In this document: in pieces, positions 34,386 through 46,083 of the stretch
Layout: the number at the start of each line of letters is the position of its first letter
Numbering within the stretch: the first letter of the stretch is position 1
Assembly (NCBI RefSeq): GCF_020360975.1
Contig: NW_025408668.1
Location: 2,728,001-2,792,000 of the forward strand
Length of the DNA stretch: 64,000 nt
Reading direction: 5' to 3'
Source of the DNA: Hirsutella rhossiliensis
Lineage: Eukaryota; Ascomycota; Sordariomycetes; Hypocreales; Ophiocordycipitaceae
Position numbers and translations under genes: made by a program
The notes under the pieces: model-generated
Told to the model about the DNA's origin: nothing
Databases searched by the model: none
Seen by the model: only the letters and a program-made list of their open reading frames with translations

Positions 34386-37300
34386 TTTTAACCGCCGTAT
34401 CTTTTTATCTTAAAGAGTATAAAAACTAACGGAGTTAAGACGCGTGCCTTCGTCCTCTGCTTCGGACTTATTCCTGACAGGCTATGTCCTGGTCTACTAA
34501 AGGAACAGCAGAAGTTCTTCCCTCGTTTGGAAAGGGGCGATGTGTCGGCATGTCGCTGGACGACGTGACAGAAAATTTTGCTTTTAGTGCAAACGATATC
34601 TATCAAGGGCGTAGGTAGGAGAAAATGGCTTGGACGGGGAAGCAAGTCGTTATCGAATGAATAGCCGTGGCCACGTTCGATTCCGCGATAACACCACGAC
34701 ACGTCTACCAGCTAAGCAATGGATAAGTGAATGCCATTTGCTACACTTATAGCCAGTGGCAGGCTATGGATTAATTTGCATTGCCTGTGCGAGAGGTGAT
34801 CGTCTTGGTGCATACCCTCTGCGAGCCGGAGGCCCCTCTTTGATGCTGTGATAAACAGTGAGGTGCATCCGGCGTGCAGAAGCTATGCACAATAGCCATA
34901 ACTATATTAAAGACACGGTAACATTCGTCAGCGCTCATATATCAGCGAGAGACCTAGCACCCTGGACCTCTCAACTCCCTCATCTCCAGCTTACAGCCTT
35001 TAATATCCCTAACGTCATGTGGAAGCAGAGGCCAAGGTACAAGCATTATGTTCTCCAACGATTACTCTTTAATTGACCAAGAAAGTGACATAGGGCGGAG
35101 CTTGTATGAAAGTTGCGATAATGTTGGCCAACAGAATCTACCCTCGTGGCAGCGACGGTGGCGATACGACTATTCAGTCATGAACAAAACCCTTTATGGT
35201 GTAGGGGGCCGCCCAACAACCAGACCAACGCCGCCTAGGCGTCACTCATAGATGGTGGGCCACTGGTGCCCTTGTTGCAGTTATGTTTGCTAATCTGTGA
35301 ATTAGTTGGATTGATCTATCTCAACGAAGATCAAGTTGGCCGCCTAGGATCACCTACAGCAAGACAGTATAACACTCCCCGAGGATCGTACGTAGGCGTC
35401 TTGGAGGGTTTTCATCAACTCCATTACCTGGTGAGTGACCCTTACGCGTAGATGCTGGGTGCAAGACCTCATAAGCTTGTGGATTATGAGTCAATATTAT
35501 CACTTCAAAGCAACGCCTACTAAGCAAAAAGCTCGGTGCTCCACTTTGTACAGTTTTCCAAGTCTGGACCCAGCTTCCCAATCTAGGATTCACATAACTG
35601 ACAGATCAATGTCCGGCAAGGTGCGTATTTCTATGGACAGAAGACTCCCTGTAGATAGTGGGCCTAGGCTTGGCCGCGTGTGTTTCAAAAACTCGCTTGG
35701 CCCATGCTGCCTACTTGGGTTGATCAGCCAATGGTCAAGTGTGTTGTTAAGAAAACCCATAGCCTAAAGTTTTTGAGAGCATAGGCTATTCATATGTCTA
35801 CCCGTAACACCATGCATACGACCCGCAGTATATAGGGTTAACAACATGGGTCCTTAGAGGGTATAGGCTATGCAAGATGTAACGCGAATTTAACGTTGCC
35901 TATAGGTAGAGATAAGGGCAATGGGCTATTTCAGCAGGCACGCAAAGGCCCCAATAATTTAAATACCCAATAATACGACTGTTCAGTTTAGGCGTCAACC
36001 ACCTACTCACTCTTATCGCAATTCAAGCTTAACCTCTTTTAAATTCCACAAGAACAGCAAACTTAATTATACCTTGCCCAGCTCTGACAAAAGTTCCTCA
36101 AGATAAAGCTCTCTACTGCCGTCATCGCTTTTACTACCCTAACAAGGCATCTCAGCCGCTCCCACTAGTTAGCTCTGCGACGAAGGCGGCTGGAATTGTT
36201 TCAAGGGTCTCGGTCAAATGACAGACATAGCTTGGAAAGAGGAGGGGCCATTGCGTACGGAGCTGTCTCAAGGGCAAAGAACTGCTACTGGCTGAGTATC
36301 ATACAGATGCCATGAAGCGTAGGGGCGATGTCGAGAACGGCCTGTACGGCAGTCCTTGGGAGTACGCCAAGCGTTGCCTGATGCGTCACATTTAGCTCAA
36401 TGGTCATGAAGTGATTTATAGCTACATGCATCGCAGAGACGAGACTCTGCGAGTCTCTGCGAGTCTTTGCTACCTCAGTGATCAGATGATACGATAACTA
36501 ACTTAGTTGCCATTGGTGGTGTGCTTCACTCCAGGCTGTAAGACTAATTACAAGCTCAGGAGCCCAAAAAGGGAGCCGAGCTATAGGCCACAGCATGGTC
36601 GAAGCTAACAGCAACCCTCGCTTCTGACACGTCCCTGTCTCAGAATTGCTGGCTGCCCAGTCCAGTACAACCTAACCATCGGGCAATCTACCTCTAGACC
36701 ACCCGAACCCCTAACAGTCGACTTATACCCGTTTCGAGATGACGTTTAAGAATGTGACAATTATATAAGAGGATGCACAGAGCTATGCAGCGCTAACTAA
36801 AAGGCTTCTGCTGTCAGACGGCCCGGAGGGGTGGCAGTGATGGAGAAGTCACCCGTTATGGAAAAGATCCGCCAATGTCGATACTCTATGTCGGCATTGC
36901 CCCTTACACCTGCGTATGAGGCGTCCGCCCGCTGCGGCCCTTGCACCACCTGCCTGCCACGGTTGTTGTAGATAGTCGGTATCGTGACAAAGTAAGTTAG
37001 ACTGCAGTACTCTTAGCTAGCTGGGCTATGTATAGCGGCTAGCTGTTAATGCAGGACTTAGGGCACAGAAATATAACATCTAATACTTCATTTTACGGGC
37101 TGAAAAAGGCGCGGCACCCGATGGGCACCTTTAAAATGATCTTCAAGCTATAGTAAGGTGTCAGAAGTATCTACTCTATAGATAAGACGCTAGTATTAGC
37201 CCTTGTTTTCCTTTTCAACCAGGTTTAGAGAGCCAGATAGTTGTGTCTAAACCAGTGAGCCCATAGGATCCCACAACAGCAGGAAAACGGGCTTCTTTTT

Positions 37301-39719
37301 TAACGCGTCCTTCATCTCCTTGCTATAGAATTGCGTATCGACGACTGCCTAATAGGCAAATTCGCCCATCCAAGCGTCTATCGTAACATACCACCGCCAG
37401 AATCCATGCTTGACCCCCAGGTCGTATTTCATAAGGGCGATGCAAAAGATATTTGTTGATGCAAAGAGCCAGCATCTCCTGTTGTTTTATTGATTCGTAA
37501 TAGACCCGCCCTCGAACGGTCTTTTAATGTTAAAGACTTGCTGGTCCTCGATTTAGGGATCTACAGAGGTGAGGATATCCAGCGGATTGGCCGAGCTCAC
37601 GGCAGTGATGGTAAGCTTAAAGAGGAAGAAAACGCGCAGTGAGATGTTAGTGAGAAATTGTTCGTTTACGAGCCCCTTCTCATGTATGCTCACCTGCTCC
37701 TAGTGTCTCGCATGATGCTCGAAGGTAACGCAGCTACAGTGTCCAGCGACAGCTCTTAGGGATCCCGCTCCTGCTATGTCGGAGGTCGCCTTTCTCATAG
37801 ACATTGTCAGTATCAATATACTTCTTCTCTCGCACCTCTACAGAGCGGAGTCGTTTCTTCCTCTGCTCAGTCGCCCTTGGTCTATTGGCCGCCCATGTCG
37901 GGATGATTTGCGATAGCGTTTTTTATTCGGTTAGGCGAGTCCTTATAAGCGGTGAATAAGAAAGCCAAGAGCAGGCGTAGGATGGTCGAGGTAGCCAGAT
38001 TTGCTACTAGGAAGAGTCAAGAGAATCAGCGATACCGCTCTACTATACTTTATATAAGCTATCCGTAATAAAATAAGATATACAGTATATACTATAGATC
38101 GCTCCGCAGGAGCTCATAGGTTCGACGACACCGCGCAGCTCTTAACTAACGACTAGGCCCCCGCAGCAAGAGCGATAGTCCAGCTACAATGACTTTCGCG
38201 TAGTAGAGCCAAAACGCGGCCAAACGTCGACAGGCATCAATCTTTATATGGTCACTCGGTCTCATCCACACCGTATCTCTGATCTTAGGGCTCACATGGC
38301 CTATAAATGGCAGAGTTCCGTGCAACCTAGGTCACGAGAAGTTCAGAGCCAAGTAATCTATCTTATCGACAGCAGCGTGTCACTGCCACGGCTGCACTGC
38401 CTTAATATTGACATTGCGTCTTATCCTTTTCCCGCAGCCTTCGGCCACATGGCCTCGGCTCGCGCTCGCTTCTACTAGACTCTCAACGTCCCTAGGCTCT
38501 CGAAAGCCTCGACGCAGGCTAAGATTGCTGCCAGCCATGGCGCCCCTGTCGATGCAGAGGCCACTAAATTAGACTCCTCTTAGACCTCTGGATCATCTAA
38601 TAATCAAGGAAGCAAGTGACTCTATGGGCCTCTTATCGCTCTGATAGTTGCTTCGGTATTTCACTTCATGATTGTCAAGATAGGAGTGTCTCTGTTGGCA
38701 ACACACGCTTAAGGGGGAAGCAAACGTCTAAATTAATGATAAAAGAGTGAGACACCCCCGATCAGATGATCTAAGTGCCTCTGGGTCTTTAAGTACATCT
38801 GTAGGTGGCCCTAGTAGGGACGAGGGGGACAGTCTTACGGTCTTACCCGTTAAACTATATACTTTGAGATCTCGTAGCAGGAAGAGACTTCTAATCAGGC
38901 CTCGTCGTAGTCTACGAAACCGCCGACCTCCGCGTGCATGCAAAAGGCATGGCTGCCAATAATGGCTCCTTATATGCCAATCCCACCATTTCTGCTCAAA
39001 CACAGACATAAATGGGCGTCCAGTAAGTGCAGTGACTATGCTCCTAAGAGACCATCATAGACGCCGCTGCGGCTAACATCAACATTTACCTTAGCTCTTA
39101 AAGCCTTCGGTGCTCCTCGATGGCCCGGCGCGGCACAGCCCATCAACCTCGCCGCCGTCACATGTCATCATCGTGTCGTCGATCTGCGTCGGCGGGCGTC
39201 CAATGCCACGCAGCGGAAGCATCGGTCTCCCCATTATAATGCTTAAGGATCCTTATCTTGTGGATTCGAGGACCGGCCATTGTTCGGAAAAGAATTAGTG
39301 AGCCCATTGAATAAGTCTTTGAGGGTCCCCATTTGACGGCGATGATTATCTTCACATTTCTTTAGTCCCCTGAGCTGATATAGACCGCTTTCCTGCCACG
39401 ATTAAGAGGATTTCGACATAGACATATTTCCTTTTAACCTGACGGAATCAAATTGAGACGGAGTGGTCTGCACTATTAGGAGCGCTGGCTTCTCATGACA
39501 CGGTCACAAATCTTGACGTCTTGTGGGGAGGCACAGGGAGGAACTGGAGGCGGAAAAAGGTGGTAATAATACAAGAGTCTAAAGAGAAGAATGCCATGTG
39601 CGCACACGGCGGCAGTCGGGCGCGGGGGTCGACCCCGTAGGCACTGCTCGTCGTGCGGCCATAGCCTTTCCAAAGTGTCGACGTGTTCAGCGGGCAGCAG
39701 AAGGCCTTGTTGGGCTTGC
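34386..39719. other. Gene-poor region without a supported intact gene
   Basis: About 5.3 kb with only short scattered open frames on both strands. No conserved motif or multi-exon model could be assembled. RIP is mild or absent compared with the left neighbour. Small local repeats occur, for example gcgagtctctgcgagtctt at about 36,447. One stretch on the minus strand (37,245-37,690) still reads as broken coding sequence and is listed separately. I see nothing else here. Confidence 0.5.
37245..37690 (-). pseudogene. Possible decayed coding relic, unknown
   Basis: One minus-strand frame reads protein-like sequence (for example LTITAVSSANPLDILTSVDP and DALKKKPVFLLLWDPMGS), interrupted by TAA/TAG stops. 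The composition of the reading suggests a former exon, but I do not recognise the family. Confidence 0.3.
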
Positions 39720-40929
39720 CTAGGAGGCGGGGGCCTTGACGTTTTCCGCGTAACTTTTCTTCTCGTTGCCTGCTCCTGGTGTTGGCATCATGTCCGCCCG
39801 TCGACGTGGAGTCCCAAGACTTACCGGGAGGACTGAACCTGCACACAATGAAAGTTGTGATTTTTTGGGTCTTTGGGTTGATCCTGGTGCCATCGGCGCT
39901 GGCGCAGCCCATCTGAGTGCTTCCGTTCCAGACCAGCTGCGTAAAGTGTCCCCATATAACCTGCTTCAGCTGTTCGAAAGGAATAGACGCCATGTTTTTC
40001 GGGAAGGCCGTTTCAATCTGCTCCTTAGTGGGCTCTTTATACCCGGTCGCTGTGTTATAGATTGGCTCTTCTGAGTACCAGGATTCTATAGCATCAAGGA
40101 AGAGATCACCCTCAATGCCGGAGCCGGACCAGAGGTTCTCGGTTTCATTCGGAAGGAGACTGTGTTTCATCTGTTCTCCCGACGCGCATTCTTGGGCCCA
40201 GCGCAAAGCGTTACTCGCCAGTTTCTCATCCCAATATATCTCAGCAGAGCCGTGCTTGGCTCGCAGCTCGTTGGTCTTGGCCAGGGCGGCTTTGACTTCC
40301 GCTGGGGGTCCGGGGCCTGAAGATCCGGTCTCCCCAGGGGTTCCCGACGACTGGGGCGACTTCGGGGCCAGAGGGGTCTCGGAGGCTTGGGGGATCAAGT
40401 CGTCGTTGAAACTTCTGGGAGGTTCAACCGACTCGTCAAACGGCCCGTCGACGGTATTATCAGGCGGGGGGGAAGCGGCATCGTCCACGTTTTGACCATC
40501 ATGATCATTCCCATCGTCTCCGAGGAACCGGTTCCCAATCTCGACGCTCTGGGGCGGGGGCACTTGAGGCGGAGAGCTCTGTGGCGGAGGGGTCTTGGGG
40601 CCACCCTTGTTGGCCCCCTTGTTGGCCCCCTTGTTCCATTTGCGGCCGGTCCTGGCGTCTTCATCCTCGTCCCAGAGGGTCCAATCTCTGTTGCTCTTGG
40701 CGGACTCTGGCCACCCTTCCTTGGCCCACGCGGATCCATCCTTGTGGCCTTTCGGAGAGGCCCATTTATCACCGCTCATGGCGGCAGCATCCTCGTCCCA
40801 CTGCGTCCAGGCGCTTTTGTCCTTGGTGGGCTTCTCCTGCCTCTTGTCTATGTGACTAGAGGCTGCCTCGTCCAGCGGGAAGGCCGCAATGATTGGTAGA
40901 GCCAAGCTAAGGAGAGTGGTGAAATGCAT
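39720..40929 (-). CDS. Secreted CAP/PR-1 (SCP) family protein with Trp-rich repeats
   Basis: Spliced model: exon 1 40,929-39,825, intron 39,824-39,770 (GTAAGT..GAGCAG, 55 bp), exon 2 39,769-39,720; 384 residues. The intron is needed: it turns ...FSPPG into FSPPGNEKKSYAENV, the usual CAP ending. I chose the ATG at 40,929 because it begins a signal peptide (about residues 1-17) with a Lys-Arg processing site at 29-30; an upstream in-frame ATG only adds untranslated-like sequence. Residues 41-56 and 83-98 are two copies of a W-x-x-WDED...GxKW motif. A proline/acidic linker runs to about 210, and the CAP domain spans about 213-380. The domain's His256, Glu264, Glu282 and His328 positions fit the CAP cavity residues. 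CAP proteins of fungi bind sterols or fatty acids or act at host or cell surfaces. The function here is inferred only to the level of a secreted protein. Confidence 0.88.
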
Positions 40930-41106
40930 GTTTGCGAGGTGAAAAGAAAGTGGTTGAGTAGGGATCGAGTGGTTAAGATGGATAAAAGAAAGGAGCTTGT
41001 TGATTCGAAGATGAAACCAGAAAGAAGCAAAGAAGGAATGGAATTTAGCACCCAGGTCGTTGTTGATACAGTAGGATACCTTTAGGGAAAGGGGAGGCAA
41101 GCCGCC

Positions 41107-41114
41107 TTATATAT
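41107..41114 (-). promoter_or_regulatory. TATA-like box of the CAP gene
   Basis: atatataa on the minus strand, about 180 bp before the chosen ATG at 40,929, with a pyrimidine-rich leader in between. Supported by position and sequence only. Confidence 0.45.
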
Positions 41115-41608
41115 CCCCCCGTGGTGTTGCTGCTGTCCATCTAGTCCCGCGCGTGCAGGCGAGGGCTCGGCGCAACGTTCGGCTTCTCATGGGATGATTT
41201 TGATTATTGCATGGAAATTTGGCCATGCAATGCAGCAGCTTCTGGATGCTCTCCACTTCATCTAGAGTCGCCAGGCTTTAGGAGCAAGCCGGTGGCAGCG
41301 GGCCTAGCAGGCTTGGGAACCCATTGTGGGCGGATACAACGAACCCGTATGGATTCTGGGCTCCTCCTCATACCTAAGGCTGTCATGCTGCCTTGGAAGA
41401 ACAAATGTCGCAGTGGGCTGCATCCGTGTCATGGGATCCGAGCGGCTGCTTGGTTGCGGGCTCCATGGAGCGGGACTGGGGCATTTGTTCTCCGGCGGGA
41501 AGAGTTGAGATGGCAGGACGTTGCCGGGTTGTAGATGGTCTTCGATCGGGCTCCACGCCGCATAACCGTGCGAAATCGTGATTCGTTGCTCAGTTGGGGT
41601 CTGACTTG
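41115..41608. other. Intergenic upstream of CAP gene
   Basis: Overlapping short open frames only; no gene recognised. Bounded on the right by the solo LTR. Confidence 0.5.
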
Positions 41609-41613
41609 CAACT

Positions 41614-41961
41614 TGTCACGACCCAACAAGGGTTCCAGTGGGCCACAGACCAATGTATAGCTATTGAAGGTTGGGGCTCACGCCCACACGTACTAATAGG
41701 CACGCCCCTTTTCCTTAGAAGCGGAGACGATACTATTGCTGTATCCGGAGGCACCGAATATAGTAGTTAACCTAAGGGATACTAAGGAAGTTACTTAATA
41801 GATCCGGGTAACCGTAAGCTGCCGGATTAGTAGGGAAACCTATTCCCCCCTATACTTTATATATATATATATATAGTCACGCCCGCGGACTCCCACTTTT
41901 AGGCAGGATAGCGCAATCTATACCCTCTTTCTTTAATGCAAAGACCTAATAACTAGTGATA
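41614..41961 (+). repeat. Solo LTR, little RIP
   Basis: 348 bp starting tgtcacgaccc (typical of fungal Gypsy LTRs) and ending agtgata. It is flanked by caact (41,609-41,613) and taact (41,962-41,966), a 5-bp target duplication with one CA-to-TA change. A RIP-mutated inverse copy lies at 3,329-3,665. No internal element sequence is attached. Confidence 0.75.
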
Positions 41962-41966
41962 TAACT

Positions 41967-43135
41967 TTTAGTTAAGGAATAGCAGGTCCGGTTTTAAGAC
42001 CTATAGGACTACGCGACGTCCTAACTAAAGAACCTGGCAGAGAAGCTGAATTTGTGGATTTGGAAGATGCTTGTCCTATCAATCAGCAACAGGGGGAAGT
42101 AGAAAGAGACTGCCGCCCGGGATCAGCCTCGATACGCAAAGTACGTTGTGCGTGGTATCTTTGGACGACTCACTATCGCGCACCTATTCTTTCGGCTGAA
42201 CTATTAGACCGGCCAACACGTAGTCGAAGAGACGGCTCGTGAGCAGCTTTGATCAGCGAGTCAGCGCTCCAGCAACTGACTATGCGGCGTCATCGACGTG
42301 TTGAAGACGGGATTTCCGAACAGTCTTTAATTTTTTTCTACACCGAGATTAGATGGAGCAACATTTTCCAATGACGAGGACACCTGACCTGACACGCAGA
42401 AGCTGAAAAGCGGCAACCGTTGGGAGATGAGATGAATAGGGGATTAGGGGCCGGTGGGTGGACTCCGAGTGGAGGAGGTTGGAGGTTTCAGAGGCGAGGT
42501 CGACACACAAACGGTTCGTCTCGAGGAGAAGAAGTCGTGGATCCAAGAACGCCGTCTCCACTTGCACGCATGTTCGTTTCAAGCGGATGATTGACAATGC
42601 ATCCGGGTCCATAGATAGATCATAGCGCGTTCGCTTCGAAAACGTCCGGTCATGCGCATCTCCAGCTTGGCCTCAACTCAGGACCGGACTCCCTCGACGA
42701 CGAGTGGGGAGGCAGCAAATGATGGAGCCCGAGTCCTCGGAGAGCAAGAGTATTACTAGTTGTTGGAATCTTGCATTGAGAGAGAGTGTGTGGATTGCGG
42801 CTGTCCTTCCTGAAAGAGAGGTGCGTGGGCGCACCTTATGGTGTTGACTGTTGAGCCCGCACTACACATGAGCCGGTGACGCATAAGATTGAGGGTAATA
42901 ATTAATTACTTAAGCAGCCGAGGGGAGCGGGGCCGAGAGGTCAGAGTCATGCGAGCCGGCCAAGGTCTCCCGGACCAATCTGACGCTCCTGGCAGAAGGA
43001 CGTGCGGCAGGCGTGACTCGTGTATAACTAAGGAGCATCTCAATACGTACCCTCTTTTGGCTACGTACGTACCTTAGTTGTTTGTGGTCTAGACCTATAT
43101 AAAGTCCCGACCTCGTCCCGATAGATAGACCAAGA
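41967..43135. other. Intergenic, no supported gene
   Basis: Short open frames on both strands, none with a motif I know. The 9-bp target duplication of the first MULE begins at 43,136. Confidence 0.45.
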
Positions 43136-43144
43136 CATGCATCA

Positions 43145-46027
43145 GGCCCCCTTTCCGCTCCCTGTGCCCGATTTTTAGTCTCCCTGTGCACCTTACCGTA
43201 TTAGGTAGAAGCATCGCGAATCGGCCAAGACATGCATTTGTGTGTGCAACACACCAATTAGAAGGTAGTCACGGATTGTAGAGTCTTGCGTTGAACATTA
43301 TGAACTTGAAGCTATTCGCACATTTCCTCCATATCTTCTAGCCGCATTACAAGCTCATACGGCTGCCGCATTGCGTGGCCTCTTTTCCGCCGTGGCGAGC
43401 GTTCCCCTTTCCTCTAACTGTAGCGTTACTTATCTGCGAAGCCGGGAGCGGCATGAATCCTCCTTCCACTGATGTAAGGGTGCTAGAAAGAGGGTCGAGG
43501 ACCCAAGGGTAAAGAGACGAGGGCGCTCGCGATGCCCCGTTGAGAACCTCCTTGACGCGGCGGCCGCGGCGGCTCGTGATATTCGAAGGCGGAGGGTAGC
43601 CGCCGCATGTTGGGTGGCAGACTCTGAGCGCCGGAAAGTCTGCGGCTGCTGGTATGAGGTCGGTTGTGTAGGCGTTTGACGGATCACGATGTCGGCTTGT
43701 GGTGTTGACACCGACCACGAAGCTATAGCCGGCCCAATGCCAAGATAGTTGCCAATAGCCTCAAGCCGCGAAAGCACTGTCTGCAAGACTGGCTGCCGCT
43801 GTTGCTGTTGCCCGCGAGGCTGTGACTGTTGCGAAGCTGGTGGGGTAGCTGCTGCTGCCGCTGCTGACGAGGCCACAGGTGCAGTTACAGCGGCTGTTGC
43901 AACGGCTGCAGTCGTGGCCACAGGTGCAAAGGCTATGGCTCTGGCTGGTCTGCGGCGCCGGGCAATGACTCGAGGATCGCGAATTCGTCTGTATGGGTCT
44001 GTGACGGCAAGATCCTGCCGTAGAAGCCAGTGGCTGTCCCACAAGTTCAAGGGCAAGGGTCTTGTAGCTATAACTTTGCGGCTAGTCCTCCCTTGGACCT
44101 GGAGGTACGAGGCGATAATATGCTTGCAGGGCAGCCCGTATTGGGCAGTGAAGCTATTCCCACATTCCCAAGTGGCCGCTCTTGTGGTTTGAGGAGGCCG
44201 GCCGAGGCGGCTAGTGCCTGTTTCTGTACAAGCTCGAGAGACCGATATGACGCCTTCTCGACGGCATCCTCATATAATGGTAGCCGGAACGGGTCGCGAG
44301 TCCGTCGTGATTCGCGCTCAACGGTCCGATCATGGTGTTCTCGTGAGGTTGAGGCTTGTAGTTGCAAGGCATGATATAATTCAAGCAGGTTCGACTGGCC
44401 GTTGCGAAGGAAGGTGCGAGAGCTTGAGTGAAGGGATTCACAAGGCGAGGTCGTTGTGTGGCCCCAGTTGCGGTAACGGCAGACCCAAGCGCGCGCCCAT
44501 TGTGTTCGTACAGGCATCCAGATCTCTTCTACATACCTAAGAATAATGTGCTGGTCTGAGAAGGCGCCTTTGACGATGCCCCAGCGGCTGTTGAACTCGT
44601 CCTCGGTCGGGGCATACACTACGGACCGGAAGGCTGTTGTGAAGGCACAGGGCCTCTTTTTCCGGCAGTGGCTCCGGTAGCTGCAGAGCGCCCGGGGTCT
44701 TCATCGTCTTGGGGCTCTTGCGGCGGGTCAAATGGGTCATCATCGTCATAGTCGCCAAGCCAGCGCTTCTTCGCGTTTGTAGTGATGTTCTTCATGATAT
44801 GCCACGTACAGACCTGTAGCTGCGAGTCCGGGAAGGTAGCCGACAATGCAGCGCGCGCCGCGGCGTCATAGTCCGTGATGATAACGTGTGGGATAAAGGC
44901 ATTGCCGTCAGCCTCGCCTCTTAGCCTTGCCTTTGACTGTAACCACTCGCGAAGCTGTATAAAACACCAGGTAAATGCGTTCGTGTCTTCGGAAGGGATT
45001 AAACAGAAAGCCACAGGGAAGATAGAGCCCAAGGCAGTGATTCCATTGATCTCTAGCAGCTTGAGGCCATATCTATTCGTGTTGTTCGTTACGTCGGCCA
45101 TCATGAGGTGTGAATGTTGTGCCCAAAGCCGCAAGGCAGGGTCAAGGCCCACAATCTGGTAGAAGAAGCGATCCTCATCGTCAAGTAGCTCTTTATGGAA
45201 GGCACCTTCCTCGTCGAGCCTGGCAATAAGCGCTTGTGTGGATGTATGTGCCCCAAGCTCCCGGAGACGAAGCCGGGCACAGATATTCGCGATGTCCTGC
45301 TCTGTTGCAAGTAGCCGCGGGTTCTTAGCCCGAAGAGCAAGAAGGATCTGCCGCGCCGTTAAGCCAGCATCGCGAGATAAATCTTTAACCTGCTGGAGTT
45401 GATGTGGATGAAGGCGCCGGTATTCTGGGAAGGCGCCGGCCCTATTGGCCTCATGGTTGTGCCTTGGGCACATCACAGAGACTCGCCAGAGGCCTCCTCT
45501 AGCTTCAGGCGCACAACCTTGACTCTAAACGGGCAGGAAGTCCGCCTAGTGCCAGTCTTCCGGAGTCCTAACGAGGCTGACTTGTATTCACGGCCGCCGC
45601 ATGCGCATACGATGTCGTAACGGCGTGGGAGCCCATGTTCGTAGTTGCTTGGCTTGAACTTAACTATGGCGTAGCCTTGGCAGCGCGCATGCCGCTGGAG
45701 CTCGTCAAACGCATCGTCAAAGGTCTCAAAGAGTGGCATATTGTTTGGCGGGGCTGGAGAAGCATCTTGACAAAAGAACGGTTTGATTAGCTGCTTTGTG
45801 GCGGTTGTGTGCCTCTGGAAACTTAGCTGCGCAGACGCGATGTGGTATTGCGAGGTGGGTGGTTATCACGAGTTATTTTGGCTTGTGGTGTTGTACCAGG
45901 AGGCTGCTTGCCGCGACGCCAATTGTGTGTATTATGGTGTGTTACGCGTCTACGTGTGGAGTCTTGCCAAGTACGGTAAGGTGCACAGGGAGACTAAAAA
46001 TCGGGCACAGGGAGCGGAAAGGGGGCC
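43145..46027 (-). mobile_element. Mutator-like DNA transposon (MULE) copy 1
   Basis: 2,883 bp with perfect 56-bp terminal inverted repeats (43,145-43,200 and 45,972-46,027, beginning ggccccctttccgctccctg). A 9-bp target duplication, catgcatca, is at 43,136-43,144 and 46,028-46,036. Nine-base duplications and an internal MULE-type transposase place it in the Mutator superfamily, like the Hop elements of Fusarium. The transposase is on the minus strand and broken. Confidence 0.95.
43430..45739 (-). pseudogene. MULE transposase copy 1, frameshifted
   Basis: The start is MPLFETFDDAFDEL at 45,739. An N-terminal FAR1/GCM1-type zinc-binding region (CACGG, SCPFRV, then HNH after WRI-like sequence) is followed by the MULE domain. 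That domain has MADVTNNTNRYG with the first catalytic Asp near 45,095, IITDYDAA near 44,870 and the CTWHIMKN Cys/His motif near 44,800. The tail is Ala/Gln/Pro-rich. Against copy 2, this copy has lost one base near 45,490, gained two T near 44,656 and lost one C near 44,091. The joined product would be about 750-800 residues. Confidence 0.88.
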
Positions 46028-46083
46028 CATGCATCACTAAACTCACCTTTCTGAGTATAATATAAGCTACTTTGTAACTTAAT
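46028..46083. other. Spacer between the two MULEs
   Basis: Contains the right duplication of MULE 1 (46,028-46,036), 38 bp of host DNA, and the left duplication of MULE 2 (taacttaat, 46,075-46,083). Confidence 0.9.

Noticed and set aside
36650..36720. Possible minus-strand tRNA T-arm (gggttcggg)
   Set aside because: The anticodon and D arms do not pair; treated as chance.
40387..40899. Plus-strand frame of 170 codons across the CAP gene
   Set aside because: Antisense shadow of the Pro/acidic linker of the CAP protein; no motif.
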